Assembly: GCA_025457665.1 (NCBI GenBank)
Contig: JALOTY010000009.1
Coordinates: 18,169 to 82,168 of the forward strand
DNA: 64,000 nucleotides
From: Akkermansiaceae bacterium
GTDB lineage: Bacteria > Verrucomicrobiota > Verrucomicrobiia > Verrucomicrobiales > Akkermansiaceae
Direction of reading: 5' to 3'
The position numbers and the translations under genes are program-made. Of this stretch, positions 1-7,913 are shown piece after piece. Each line of letters starts with the position of its first letter. The first letter of the stretch is position 1. The notes below the pieces were generated by a model, which saw only the letters and a list, made by a program, of their open reading frames with translations, had not been told where the DNA came from and did no database searches.

Positions 1-1
1 C

Positions 2-1234
2 AGAAACATCGCCGAAGGCAATGAGCAGCTCGGCATGACGGCATTCAAGAACGTCCTTTCCGATCAACAGATCCGCTCGCTGGTCATCTACATCCGCGAA
101 AAGGAAAAAGGCGCGCGCGATCGTGCCACGGATTTCCCCAAACCGAAACCCGGCAAGGTCACCCGCACCCAGCATGAGGATTACAAGATCGAGACGATCG
201 TCACCGATGGCCTCCAGCACCCCTGGGCCATCGCCTTCCTGCCCGATGGCAGCCGACTCGTCACGGAAAAGGCCGGTCGGCTCCGCCTGGTCTCGGCCGA
301 TGGCAAGCTCGACCCGCGCCGCATCGAGGGCACGCCGGAAGTCATCGCCCATGGACAGGGCGGGCTGATGGAGGTGGCCGTGCATCCGGATTTCGAGAAG
401 AACGGCTGGATCTATCTCGGCTACTCCGATGGCTGGTATGGCGATGCCGAAAGACGCCGCGACCCGCGCACCATCACCGCCATCGTCCGCGGCCGCATCA
501 AGGACCACCGCTGGGTGGATGAGGAAGTGATCTGGAAAACGGACAAGAAGTTTCACACCAACGCCGGCGTCCACTTCGGCACCCGCATCGTCTTCGACAA
601 AGGCTACATTTATTTCCCCGTGGGCGAGCGCGGTGGATGGCACGAAGCCCAGGACATCACGAATCCGAAAGGGAAGATGTATCGTCTCCATGACGATGGC
701 CGCGAACCCGAGGACAATCCCTACGTGGGCAAGGAGGGCGCGGTGAAGGGGCTGTGGAGCATCGGTCACCGCAACCCGCAGGGGCTGGACATGGACCCGC
801 GCGATGGCTCCCTCTACAGCACCGAGCACGGTCCTCGCGGGGGCGATGAACTGAACTGGATCCGCCCGGGATTGAACTACGGTTGGCCCGTCATCACCTG
901 GGGCATGAACTACGATGGCAGCCCCATCACCGGCATCACCGAAAAGGAAGGCATGGAGCAACCTGTCATCTACTGGCAACCTAGTATTGCCGCCTGTGGG
1001 CTCGACTTCTACCGCGGCGATCTTTTCCCGAAATGGAAGAACGACCTCTTCGCCGGTGCGCTGGCGCAAAAGGAAATCCGCCGTCTGCGGATCGTCGATC
1101 ACAAGGTGGTCGAACAGGAAGTCGTGCTCAAGGACCTCGGCCGGGTCCGCGATGTGGCCGGTGGACCGGACGGCTTCATCTACGTCGTCCTGAACGACCC
1201 CAACTGGATCGTCCGCCTCGTTCCCGCGAAATAA
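2..1234 (+). CDS. Cytochrome c / PQQ-type sugar dehydrogenase, C-terminal part (5' truncated)
   Basis: The reading frame is open to the left edge, so the start lies outside the window; 410 residues are visible. The first ~35 residues look like the end of a cytochrome c domain (GMTAFKNVLSDQQ with a likely axial Met, then a YIRE helix). From about residue 65 a glucose/sorbosone-dehydrogenase-type six-bladed propeller follows, with HPWAIAFLPDG, GGLMEVAVHPDF, HFGTRIVF, NPQGLDMDP and TEHGPRGGDELN. The family oxidises aldoses or related alcohols in the periplasm, usually with PQQ, and here electrons would pass to the fused haem domain. The Met at position 35 is therefore probably a haem ligand and not a start. 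Substrate is unknown. Confidence 0.85.
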   Translation, partial: RNIAEGNEQLGMTAFKNVLSDQQIRSLVIYIREKEKGARDRATDFPKPKPGKVTRTQHEDYKIETIVTDGLQHPWAIAFLPDGSRLVTEKAGRLRLVSADGKLDPRRIEGTPEVIAHGQGGLMEVAVHPDFEKNGWIYLGYSDGWYGDAERRRDPRTITAIVRGRIKDHRWVDEEVIWKTDKKFHTNAGVHFGTRIVFDKGYIYFPVGERGGWHEAQDITNPKGKMYRLHDDGREPEDNPYVGKEGAVKGLWSIGHRNPQGLDMDPRDGSLYSTEHGPRGGDELNWIRPGLNYGWPVITWGMNYDGSPITGITEKEGMEQPVIYWQPSIAACGLDFYRGDLFPKWKNDLFAGALAQKEIRRLRIVDHKVVEQEVVLKDLGRVRDVAGGPDGFIYVVLNDPNWIVRLVPAK

Positions 1235-1249
1235 TCGCCTGCGGATCCG

Positions 1250-1274
1250 GCCGCTCTCAGTCCCCGAGAGCGGC
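1250..1274. terminator. Hairpin between convergent genes
   Basis: A perfect 9-bp inverted repeat (GCCGCTCTC / GAGAGCGGC, 7-nt loop) lies between the dehydrogenase stop and the end of the convergent ArsC-like gene, overlapping that gene's last codons. It has no clear T-run on either side, so it may only slow transcription or act as an mRNA 3' end. Confidence 0.3.
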
Positions 1275-1610
1275 TGCCCATTCCTCGGGCTTGAAGCCCG
1301 CCGTCTTCAGCCGCTGGCCCACGACCAGCGGCCGCTTGACGAGATTGCCATGGGTCGAAAGCAGGGCGAGGGCCTCGCTTTCGCTCATCTTCGGCAGGCG
1401 GTCCTTCATGCCCATTTCGCGATAGTCGCCTCCGGCCACGTTGAAGAGCTTGCGCAGGTCTCCTCCGGTGGCGGCGAGGACCTCGCGCAGTTCATCGATG
1501 CTCGGGGGCGATTCCCTCACCGGCATGACCTCGTGCGCGACTCCCCGCTCGCTCAGCCACTTCAGGGCCTTGCGACAACTGTCACATCCTTGGTAAGCGT
1601 AAACTTTCAT
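1257..1610 (-). CDS. ArsC/Spx-family thioredoxin-fold protein
   Basis: This 117-residue protein has the ArsC/Spx/YffB thioredoxin fold, with a CDSCRKAL motif at the N terminus in the place of the family's catalytic Cys. It ends with the usual RPLVV segment followed by a GFKPEEW tail. Members include arsenate reductases and transcription-linked Spx proteins; no arsenic genes are nearby, so the YffB-like housekeeping branch is more likely. The chosen ATG at 1610 overlaps the folB stop as ATGA, which suggests translational coupling. A longer upstream reading (MGGGIPAKEHL) is less likely because it overlaps folB further. Confidence 0.75.
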   Translation of the reverse strand: MKVYAYQGCDSCRKALKWLSERGVAHEVMPVRESPPSIDELREVLAATGGDLRKLFNVAGGDYREMGMKDRLPKMSESEALALLSTHGNLVKRPLVVGQRLKTAGFKPEEWAAALGD

Positions 1611-1963
1611 GAGATGCTCTTTCGCAGGGATACCCCCACCCACTCGGTCTGCGGCAGGATGAACTTGCGGATTTCCACCCTCACCTCCACCGCCCCGAAT
1701 CGACCTAACAGCAGATCGGCCGTTTCATCCGCCAGAGTCTCCACCAGCTTGCGCTCCCCCGTGGCCGCGAGATCGGCGATCGCGAGACAGGCGGCATGGT
1801 AGTCGAGGGTCTTTTCGATCCCATCCGCCATCCCGCTGAAGTCCACAGGCGGACGCATGGAGATATCTAACAGCAGCTCCTGCGGCCGGGCGCGCTCATC
1901 ATCGGGCACACCGATCCGCGTTTCGACCTTCAGGCCGCGGACATGGATCCAGCCTTCGTTCAC
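1607..1963 (-). CDS. folB: Dihydroneopterin aldolase
   Basis: This 118-residue protein matches FolB, which cleaves 7,8-dihydroneopterin to 6-hydroxymethyl-dihydropterin and glycolaldehyde in folate synthesis. Visible family features are the opening IHVRGLKVETRIGVPDDERA, a central DYHAACLAI segment, and LVETLADETADLLL, which carries the conserved catalytic-region Glu. The length is normal for FolB. It overlaps the upstream HAD-Nudix gene by 4 bp and the downstream ArsC-like gene by 4 bp, so the three are probably co-translated. Two rare TTA Leu codons sit in CTGTTAG words at 1705-1711 and 1867-1873. Confidence 0.9.
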   Translation of the reverse strand: MNEGWIHVRGLKVETRIGVPDDERARPQELLLDISMRPPVDFSGMADGIEKTLDYHAACLAIADLAATGERKLVETLADETADLLLGRFGAVEVRVEIRKFILPQTEWVGVSLRKSIS

Positions 1964-2997
1964 CGCAGGCCTCCTTTCATGACCTGCTCCAGCAGGACCC
2001 GCGTGGGCTCATTGAGATCCATCTCCAGCGCTTCCCCGGGGCTCACCCAGCGGAATTCCTGCGCTTCCTCATTCAGCACAACCTCGCCGGAAATACGATG
2101 AACCCAGTAGTTCAGCAGGAGGAAATGCTCCGGCCTTTGGAATTCCTCGGAGTCGATGCAATCCTGCACCATGACGAACTCCGGTTCATCCACCTCCAGT
2201 CCGGTTTCCTCGCGGATCTCGCGTCGCAAGGCCGCCACGGCGCTTTCGCCGCGCTCGATTTTCCCGCCAGGAATCCCCCATCGGTGCCCCCACTTGTGGG
2301 TGCGGATCATCAGCACACGGCCCTCGCCATCGCCAATGAGTGCCCCCACGGTGGCCACCGGGCGCGGTTTCACATGGCTGCGACCCAGCAATTTCATCAA
2401 TCCCGCCAGATCCGCCACGGTCACGGAGGGCGAGGCATCGGCCAGCGCGCCGGCGTGGGTGTAGCCGGTCAGAACAGCCACCGATGTCAGCCCGGCATGA
2501 TGCGCGGTCTCGATGTCATGAACCATGTCGCCGACGAATGCCGTATCCTCCGGCACCAGCCGATGGCGCTCTACGATGCCCAGGATGACCTCGCGTTTGT
2601 CGAGCACCCCGGAGTAGGTCGCCTCGAAATACGATTCCAAGCCGAAGTCCGCCAATTGCGAGTGAAAGGCATCCGAGTCCATGCTCGTCAGCACGAAGCA
2701 GCGGATGCCCCTTTGCCGGCACCATTCGAGTTTCTCGCGCGCATGGGGCAGCACGGTCACCGGCGCACGGGATGCCGCGAAGGCCTGGCGGAAATGGACT
2801 TCCAGTTCCTCCAGCGGGATGCCCGGCAGCATTTCCTCATAAAATCCCCGATAAGGCAGCCGGAAGCGCCTGCGGAATTCTTCGCGGTCCATCACCGGCA
2901 GGCCATAGACAGAGAAGACGTGATTGGTGGCATCCAGCACCGGTGGCAGATCGTCCACCAGGGTACCGGACCAGTCGAAAATCAGATTTTGAAACAT
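1960..2997 (-). CDS. HAD phosphatase - Nudix hydrolase fusion
   Basis: This 345-residue protein has two catalytic domains. Residues 1-205 are a HAD-like phosphatase of the phosphoglycolate-phosphatase type: FDWSGTLVDD (motif I, with Ser in place of the usual Gly), FVLTSMDSD (motif II) and FVGDMVHDIE (motif IV). Residues ~210-345 are a Nudix hydrolase with a complete box, GGKIERGESAVAALRREIREE in outline (G-x5-E-x7-RE-x2-EE-x-G). The stop overlaps the folB start by 4 bp. Nudix enzymes remove pyrophosphate from dihydroneopterin triphosphate, and a phosphatase is then needed to give the FolB substrate, so one polypeptide could do both steps. That role is inferred from context; nucleotide clean-up is the alternative. 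Confidence 0.85.
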   Translation of the reverse strand: MFQNLIFDWSGTLVDDLPPVLDATNHVFSVYGLPVMDREEFRRRFRLPYRGFYEEMLPGIPLEELEVHFRQAFAASRAPVTVLPHAREKLEWCRQRGIRCFVLTSMDSDAFHSQLADFGLESYFEATYSGVLDKREVILGIVERHRLVPEDTAFVGDMVHDIETAHHAGLTSVAVLTGYTHAGALADASPSVTVADLAGLMKLLGRSHVKPRPVATVGALIGDGEGRVLMIRTHKWGHRWGIPGGKIERGESAVAALRREIREETGLEVDEPEFVMVQDCIDSEEFQRPEHFLLLNYWVHRISGEVVLNEEAQEFRWVSPGEALEMDLNEPTRVLLEQVMKGGLR

Positions 2998-3019
2998 GGA
3001 AAAGTCGGGTGGAGGGATT

Positions 3020-3391
3020 TCAGCCGAGCGAAAAGCGGATCGATTTCACCACTCCCTGCCCGAGCGCATCGCGGAGATTGGCGAGAAGGCGTGGCTTCAT
3101 CTGCTCGAGCTGGAAACGCATGGCCGGCTGCAGGACCTTGAGCGTCAGGCAACCCGCACGCAGGGAATCCGGCGAGGTGTGGCGCGCGACAAGGTCCCCG
3201 GCGATTTCCCTCCAGAGTTCCCGCAGTTTTTCCTCGTCCACGCCCTCGGAGGCACCCGCGGCACGGAGAATGCCATCGAGAAACTCCCCGGGGCGATGCA
3301 GGCCTTTGTCCGGGTGACTGGGCTCCTCTCCGCCCCGCCACTCCATGAGAATGGCCTTGCGGATCCAAGCCAGGCGGTCAACCCGCGCCAT
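3020..3391 (-). CDS. DUF721 / DciA-like protein
   Basis: This 123-residue protein belongs to DUF721, whose studied member DciA loads or manages the replicative helicase DnaB in bacteria lacking DnaC/DnaI. The family signature is visible in the middle: LRELWREIAGDLVARHTSP, then RAGCLTLKVLQPAMRFQLEQ and a C-terminal RFSLG. The start ATG at 3391 lies one base after the ferredoxin stop, so the two are almost certainly co-translated. The HAD-Nudix gene follows 22 bp downstream. An upstream reading of the same frame antisense to the ferredoxin is not supported. Confidence 0.75.
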   Translation of the reverse strand: MARVDRLAWIRKAILMEWRGGEEPSHPDKGLHRPGEFLDGILRAAGASEGVDEEKLRELWREIAGDLVARHTSPDSLRAGCLTLKVLQPAMRFQLEQMKPRLLANLRDALGQGVVKSIRFSLG

Positions 3392-3392
3392 C

Positions 3393-3629
3393 TCAATCCT
3401 CCCCGTCCTCGCCAATGGCTTCCACCGGGCAGCCTTCCATGGCCTCGCGGCACTGGGCCTCCTCCTCGGCATTGCTCGGCTGCTTGTAAACGAAGGAGTA
3501 TCCCTCGTCGTCCGAGCGGGTGAAGTTGTTCGGAGCCGTCTCACGGCAGAGATCGCAGTCGATGCACTGGCTATCGACGTAGAATTTTCCGGATACGTTT
3601 TCAGCGTTTTTGTCTTCGCGGTCGGCCAT
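3393..3629 (-). CDS. Small 4Fe-4S ferredoxin
   Basis: This 78-residue acidic protein is a single-cluster ferredoxin. CIDCDLC (Cys22, 25, 28) and the later CPVEAI (Cys67) supply four ligands of one [4Fe-4S] cluster; the region between, including YSFVYKQP, is typical of the Thermotoga-type family. The C terminus is strongly acidic. It would carry single electrons in the cytoplasm; no partner enzyme is adjacent. The ATG at 3629 gives the usual family length. It is the first gene of the leftward operon and is divergent from the membrane protein at 3789. The frame can be read further upstream, but that part is antisense to another gene. Confidence 0.85.
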   Translation of the reverse strand: MADREDKNAENVSGKFYVDSQCIDCDLCRETAPNNFTRSDDEGYSFVYKQPSNAEEEAQCREAMEGCPVEAIGEDGED

Positions 3630-3788
3630 GGTCGATGAATCGGGTCGGTGCTTCTCCATCGCGCCTATGCCGCTCCCGTGCAATCCTTTTTCCTTGGCGC
3701 GGCGGTGTGGAAGCCCGGCAGCACGCCTCGGGAGCCGGGATTTGCTCTGGTCAAGCCCCCGGTGGATTCCTATCACAGCCCCGCCGTC

Positions 3789-4751
3789 ATGTCCGATATC
3801 CCCGAAAAGCCCTCCGGCCCGAACCGCAGCCGCCCCACCCTCTCGGGCCTGGCCAAGGAAACCCTTGAGGACGATTTGTGGGAATTGGATGACGATATCG
3901 CTCCACCCCCAGCCGAGCCCAAGGCCGAAAGCAGCGAGCCCCAAAAGGCTCCAGAACCCGGGAAAAGCGCTCCCTCCGCCGAAGATTCGGAAGAAACACC
4001 TGCGGACTCGCAAAGCACGGATCTCATCGATGAATCCGCCGCAGCACCTCAAGAGACCGAGCCGATCGAAGAATCCGAGCCCACCGAAACCCCGGGGCCC
4101 GAGATCGGTGACGACGCGGCGAAACCCTCGATCGACGATGAACTGCACCCCGGCCCTGCTGCCAGCGCGCCTCTCTCCCTGCCCAAGCTTTCCTCCCTGC
4201 TGCCCGAGTCGAAACAAGAACGCATCGGCCTGATTTCCATCGGAGTCGTGATGCTTGGCATCGGCATCTGGTGGCTGGTCGGGCTGTTTTCGGACGTCGC
4301 CACGACCCGCCTGGGCGACGATCTTCCCGATCTCCCGGCCGAGGGCCGCTTTCTGGAAATCGATCAAGCAAGCACCTACTGGCGTGCCCCGGTGACCGAT
4401 GGCGAAAATCGCGACCGGGTGCGCAACGAGGTCGTCATCGTTCCCGTCCTCAGCCTCGAGTTGGGCGAATCCCAGCAAGGCGTCATCCGGGTGAACTTCC
4501 GCAACGCCGCCGGGGAATTCGTCGGCGATACCGTCAACCAGAGTTTCGCCAATGGTGTCTTCACCAGCACGAACTCCAATACCGCCGACTTCACCGCCAC
4601 GGACGGTTTCAAGGAAATCTCCGAATACCACAGCTATCGTGTCGGCACGGAGCGCTGGACGGCCGAGGTTCTCGAAGGTCCATCCGAAGATGCTCCGGGC
4701 TCGGAGTTCCAGAAACTTTTCACCATCCCTCTGTCCACCGAACGCCGCTGA
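3789..4751 (+). CDS. Uncharacterised single-pass membrane protein, acidic Pro-rich N terminus
   Basis: No family is recognised. The 320-residue protein starts with a Pro/Glu/Ser-rich, strongly acidic, probably disordered region of about 140 residues, then one hydrophobic segment near residues 145-165 (IGLISIGVVMLGIGIWWLVG). About 150 residues follow on the far side, with beta-rich character and several Trp/Tyr. The start ATG at 3789 (MSDIPEKPSG) was preferred over one 141 bp upstream because the upstream part lacks coding character. hemQ begins 17 bp downstream, so the two may share a transcript. A membrane-anchored sensor or scaffold is possible but unproven. Confidence 0.6.
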   Translation: MSDIPEKPSGPNRSRPTLSGLAKETLEDDLWELDDDIAPPPAEPKAESSEPQKAPEPGKSAPSAEDSEETPADSQSTDLIDESAAAPQETEPIEESEPTETPGPEIGDDAAKPSIDDELHPGPAASAPLSLPKLSSLLPESKQERIGLISIGVVMLGIGIWWLVGLFSDVATTRLGDDLPDLPAEGRFLEIDQASTYWRAPVTDGENRDRVRNEVVIVPVLSLELGESQQGVIRVNFRNAAGEFVGDTVNQSFANGVFTSTNSNTADFTATDGFKEISEYHSYRVGTERWTAEVLEGPSEDAPGSEFQKLFTIPLSTERR

Positions 4752-4768
4752 CACCGGCGCCACTCCCC

Positions 4769-5602
4769 ATGGCCACTCCTGCCGATAACGCTCCGCCGCT
4801 GGTGCCACGCGAAGGCTGGCACGTGATGCACCTGTTCTACCAGATCGACCACGCCTTGTGGTCCATTCTTTCGAATGATGAGAAACGGGAATCGAAAACC
4901 CGCCTCACCGAACTCGTCAGTGAAATCCGCAGCACCGCGGACACCCACCTGCTCACCTTCGCCGTGGCCACGCCCAAGGCGGACCTCGGATTCATGCTGC
5001 TGACGCCGGATCTCCAGATCGCCACCGCCTTCGAAAAACAGCTCACCCTCTCCCTCGGCCCGGGCGTGTTGCAGCCGGTCTATTCCTACCTCTCCCAGAC
5101 CGAGCGCTCGGAATACACCACTACCGCCGAGCAATACGCCGAAGAAACGCTGCGCCGCGAAAAGGGCCTCACTCCCGGCAGTCCCGAGTTCCAAGCCGGC
5201 CTGTTAGAGTTCCAGCAGCGCATGGAGCACTACCTCCACCATCGCCTCTACCCGGTCCTCCCCGATTGGCCGGCGATCTGTTTCTACCCGATGTCCAAAC
5301 GCCGTCATGGCGAATACAATTGGTACGCCCTGCCCTTCGAAAAACGGAAAGAACTCATGGCCGGCCATGCCAGGACCGGGCGCACTTACTCCGGTCGTAT
5401 CCTCCAACTCATCACCGGCTCCACCGGCCTCGATGAACATGAGTGGGGAGTCACGCTGCTGGCCAAGGACACGATCGATATCAAATCCATCGTTTACGAA
5501 ATGCGTTTCGATGAAGTCTCCGCCCGCTATGGCGAGTTCGGGGACTTCTACATCGGCCTGCAACTCCCGCTGGACGAACTTTTCCGACGGGTCTGCCTGT
5601 AA
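4769..5602 (+). CDS. hemQ: Coproheme decarboxylase (chlorite-dismutase superfamily)
   Basis: This 277-residue protein matches HemQ (ChdC), which removes two carboxyl groups from coproheme III to give haem b, the last step of the coproporphyrin-dependent pathway. The second half carries the signature: FYPMSKRR with the catalytic Tyr (Y173), YNWYALPF, and MAGHARTGRTY containing the proximal His (H200). ITGSTGLDEHEWGVTL and MRFDEVSARYGEFG follow. The residues 110-150 insert is Glu-rich and presumably helical. The organism would therefore make haem by the coproporphyrin branch. The start ATG at 4769 follows the upstream stop by 17 bp. Confidence 0.92.
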   Translation: MATPADNAPPLVPREGWHVMHLFYQIDHALWSILSNDEKRESKTRLTELVSEIRSTADTHLLTFAVATPKADLGFMLLTPDLQIATAFEKQLTLSLGPGVLQPVYSYLSQTERSEYTTTAEQYAEETLRREKGLTPGSPEFQAGLLEFQQRMEHYLHHRLYPVLPDWPAICFYPMSKRRHGEYNWYALPFEKRKELMAGHARTGRTYSGRILQLITGSTGLDEHEWGVTLLAKDTIDIKSIVYEMRFDEVSARYGEFGDFYIGLQLPLDELFRRVCL

Positions 5603-5623
5603 GCCCTGATCGTTTCCACGAAA

Positions 5624-6829
5624 TCAGCGCTCCAGCGGTTCCATTTCCCGCTCCATGCGCTCCAGCAGATCGGACATTTCCTCCAGGTGCTTGCGCAGGC
5701 GCTCGGCGGAACCGCGATTCAAGGGAACCACCGGAGGAATCGGCATGCCCTGCTGCCCGGCAGCGGGTCTCACACCCCTCCCCTCCGCTTCCCGCGGCAG
5801 CGCCGCCAAACCCGGGTCCAGCGGCTCTTCTTCGAGCAGCGCGACGATCCGGGATGACGGGATGATGAAACTCCGCGTCCGGTCCGGCCGCGCGATGGAA
5901 ATCCCGATCACCCGACCTTGCAAATCCACCACCGGCCCGCCGCACTGTTCAGGGGTCAGTTGCATGTCGGACTGAAGGATCACGGGAAATCCTCCGGCCA
6001 CGAGGCTCACGTCGGTGCCCATCGAGCGCATCGACCTCAATCTCGCCTCCGGCACCCGCTGGAACTCCGGACGACCGCCGAGCAGGATCTCCGTTTCCGT
6101 CTCCGCACCCTCGCGCAGGTACTTCACCCGGATGCTTTCACCGGGGCGCGTCTTCTGCAAAATGCCGCGAAGTTCAAAGGCGCTTGTGACCGCCTGCCCA
6201 TCCACCGCCAGCAAGACATCCCCGCCTTGCAATCCCGCCTCGTCCGCGCCGCCGCGGTCATCGATGGTTTGCACCCTCACTCCCGGCCCTTCGAATTCCG
6301 GATCCAGCATGACTCCCAGGAAGGCCTGGTCGGACTCCCGCAGCGGTCTTTCCGCCACCGCCACCACGCCGGCTTTCAGCGGCTGATCGCCCGGACCGGC
6401 AGCGATGAGGAATTGACCAAGAGTCGGCTTCACCTCGGTGGAAAAGGAAACCGGATCGAAATCCGCATCCACGATTTCCAGCAAGGCCAGATCGTCGTCC
6501 TGGTAAACGCCCACCACCCGCGCCGTGCCGGTGGTCCGATCGCCCCCCACCACCTGCACCGGCGTCCGGGCAAAGGCGATCTGGCTCCATTTCGTGAGAA
6601 CCTGGTTTCCGTCGCCGATCACCGTTCCCATCGCCACCGGCTTGCGGTCCGCCCACACCCACACGGTCGAGGGCGATGCCGCCCGCGCCACAGGGCGGAT
6701 GGCATCGAACAAGGCCTCGGATTGCTGCCTCGTCACCTGCTTCTCCTCGGGCTTCTGCAAGGGCACTTGCTGCCCCATCAGGGCGGAAATGCTCCCCATG
6801 GCCACCAACATTCCAGTTCGGGCTTTCAT
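5624..6829 (-). CDS. Trypsin-fold PDZ protein with altered catalytic residues
   Basis: This 401-residue exported protein resembles HtrA proteases but lacks the expected catalytic set. The first strand region reads GDGNQVLTKWSQI, where the His of the usual LTAAHV is absent; DDDLALLEI (D112/113) keeps the Asp region; and the serine loop reads EQCGGPVVD, with Cys296 in place of Ser. A PDZ-like segment (about 168-250) lies before, not after, this GGP loop, so PDZ appears inserted in the protease fold. The C-terminal ~40 residues are Glu/Arg-rich and helical. Its start overlaps the stop of the intact protease gene upstream by 4 bp. Likely a pseudoprotease partner; this arrangement may be common in the PVC group. 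Confidence 0.75.
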   Translation of the reverse strand: MKARTGMLVAMGSISALMGQQVPLQKPEEKQVTRQQSEALFDAIRPVARAASPSTVWVWADRKPVAMGTVIGDGNQVLTKWSQIAFARTPVQVVGGDRTTGTARVVGVYQDDDLALLEIVDADFDPVSFSTEVKPTLGQFLIAAGPGDQPLKAGVVAVAERPLRESDQAFLGVMLDPEFEGPGVRVQTIDDRGGADEAGLQGGDVLLAVDGQAVTSAFELRGILQKTRPGESIRVKYLREGAETETEILLGGRPEFQRVPEARLRSMRSMGTDVSLVAGGFPVILQSDMQLTPEQCGGPVVDLQGRVIGISIARPDRTRSFIIPSSRIVALLEEEPLDPGLAALPREAEGRGVRPAAGQQGMPIPPVVPLNRGSAERLRKHLEEMSDLLERMEREMEPLER

Positions 6830-7824
6830 CGTTCGAGTTTCTCAAAAAGTTGATCCTGCCTCATCAGCTCCACCCGCAGCTTCACCTCTTCCCGCCCCCG
6901 CAGCAGGCTCACTTCCACTTCATCCCCCGCCGAGTGCTTGGCGAGGATCATTCCCAGATTCCTGCCGCCACGGATGCGGGTGCCGTCCACTGCCACGACC
7001 ACGTCCCCCGGCCGGATTCCCGCCTTGGCCGCAGGAGAATCAGGCGTGACCCGCTCCACCGGCACCCCGCCATTCGAAAGCTCCCGACCCATCAAAATCC
7101 CCAGCACCGGACGCTCCGGATTCGCCAGCGGATTGAGCTGCAGCTCACCCCAGATTTCCCCGGCCAGCATCCGGTCCCAGTCTTCGCGGAAGCCATCGAT
7201 CCCCGCATGGTTGTTGTTGTCCAGGCTCTCACCGATCGATGAATTGATCCCCACCACGCGGCCTTCCAGGTCAAACAGGGGTCCGCCGGAATCCCCGCCG
7301 ATCAGCGTGCAGTCGGTCGTCAGGAAATTCCCCGGACCATCGGAAACCACCCGGCCAAATCGCAGCGGCGGAGTCCTCGCAGGGTCGTATCCCTCGCTGT
7401 GTCCCATCGCCACCACCCAGTCGCCCGCTTGCAGCGGCTTGGATTCGCCGATCTCCACCACCGGCCAGTCGCCCTCATCGACGATCCGCACCATGCCGAT
7501 GTCCTTGGAAAAATTCGCGCCCAGCACCTTGCCCTTGGCCTGCTTGCCACCGGGAAACACCACCTCCACCTCCTCCGCCCCGTCAATCACGTGGGCCGCC
7601 GTGAGGATCAGCCCGTCTTTCCCCACCACCACTCCCGACCCCGAGGAACCCACTTCCTCCGAAATCAGGGCCACCACCGCAGGCAGAACTTTGCGACCCA
7701 ATTCCTCGGTTTTTGCCTGCAAGGCCAGCACATCCTCCAGGCTGCGGATCTCCCCGCCGCGCCCGGTCCCGGTCAGCCCGAGGAGCAAAATCGCCCCAAC
7801 ATGCAAAATTCGTGATTTCTTCAT
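6826..7824 (-). CDS. HtrA/DegP-like serine protease with PDZ domain
   Basis: This 332-residue protein has an N-terminal hydrophobic signal (MKKSRILHVGAILLLGL), a trypsin-fold domain and one C-terminal PDZ domain (about 235-325). The catalytic triad is complete: LTAAHVID (H78), SKDIGMVRI (D108) and GGDSGGPL (S179). HtrA-type proteases degrade misfolded or damaged envelope proteins, using PDZ for substrate recognition. It is the first gene of a coupled pair with the degenerate homologue downstream and is divergent, 89 bp away, from the penicillin-binding protein gene. ATG at 7824 gives the cleanest signal peptide; ATG at 7842 is an alternative. Confidence 0.85.
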   Translation of the reverse strand: MKKSRILHVGAILLLGLTGTGRGGEIRSLEDVLALQAKTEELGRKVLPAVVALISEEVGSSGSGVVVGKDGLILTAAHVIDGAEEVEVVFPGGKQAKGKVLGANFSKDIGMVRIVDEGDWPVVEIGESKPLQAGDWVVAMGHSEGYDPARTPPLRFGRVVSDGPGNFLTTDCTLIGGDSGGPLFDLEGRVVGINSSIGESLDNNNHAGIDGFREDWDRMLAGEIWGELQLNPLANPERPVLGILMGRELSNGGVPVERVTPDSPAAKAGIRPGDVVVAVDGTRIRGGRNLGMILAKHSAGDEVEVSLLRGREEVKLRVELMRQDQLFEKLER

Positions 7825-7913
7825 CGCTTTATCGACTGTCATAGCGACGCAATCGGCGCGCCTCGTCTCCACCAGACCGCCCGACCCCGTCACGCCGCAG
7901 CCTCCACCACCCC

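Noticed and set aside
35..60. Met at 35 as a true gene start
   Set aside because: The frame is open to the window edge and the Met fits the axial haem ligand position of a cytochrome c domain.
3630..4808. Ferredoxin as the end of a 471-residue protein
   Set aside because: The upstream part is antisense to a coding gene and has Gly/Phe/Arg-rich shadow composition; the ferredoxin has its own normal start at 3629.
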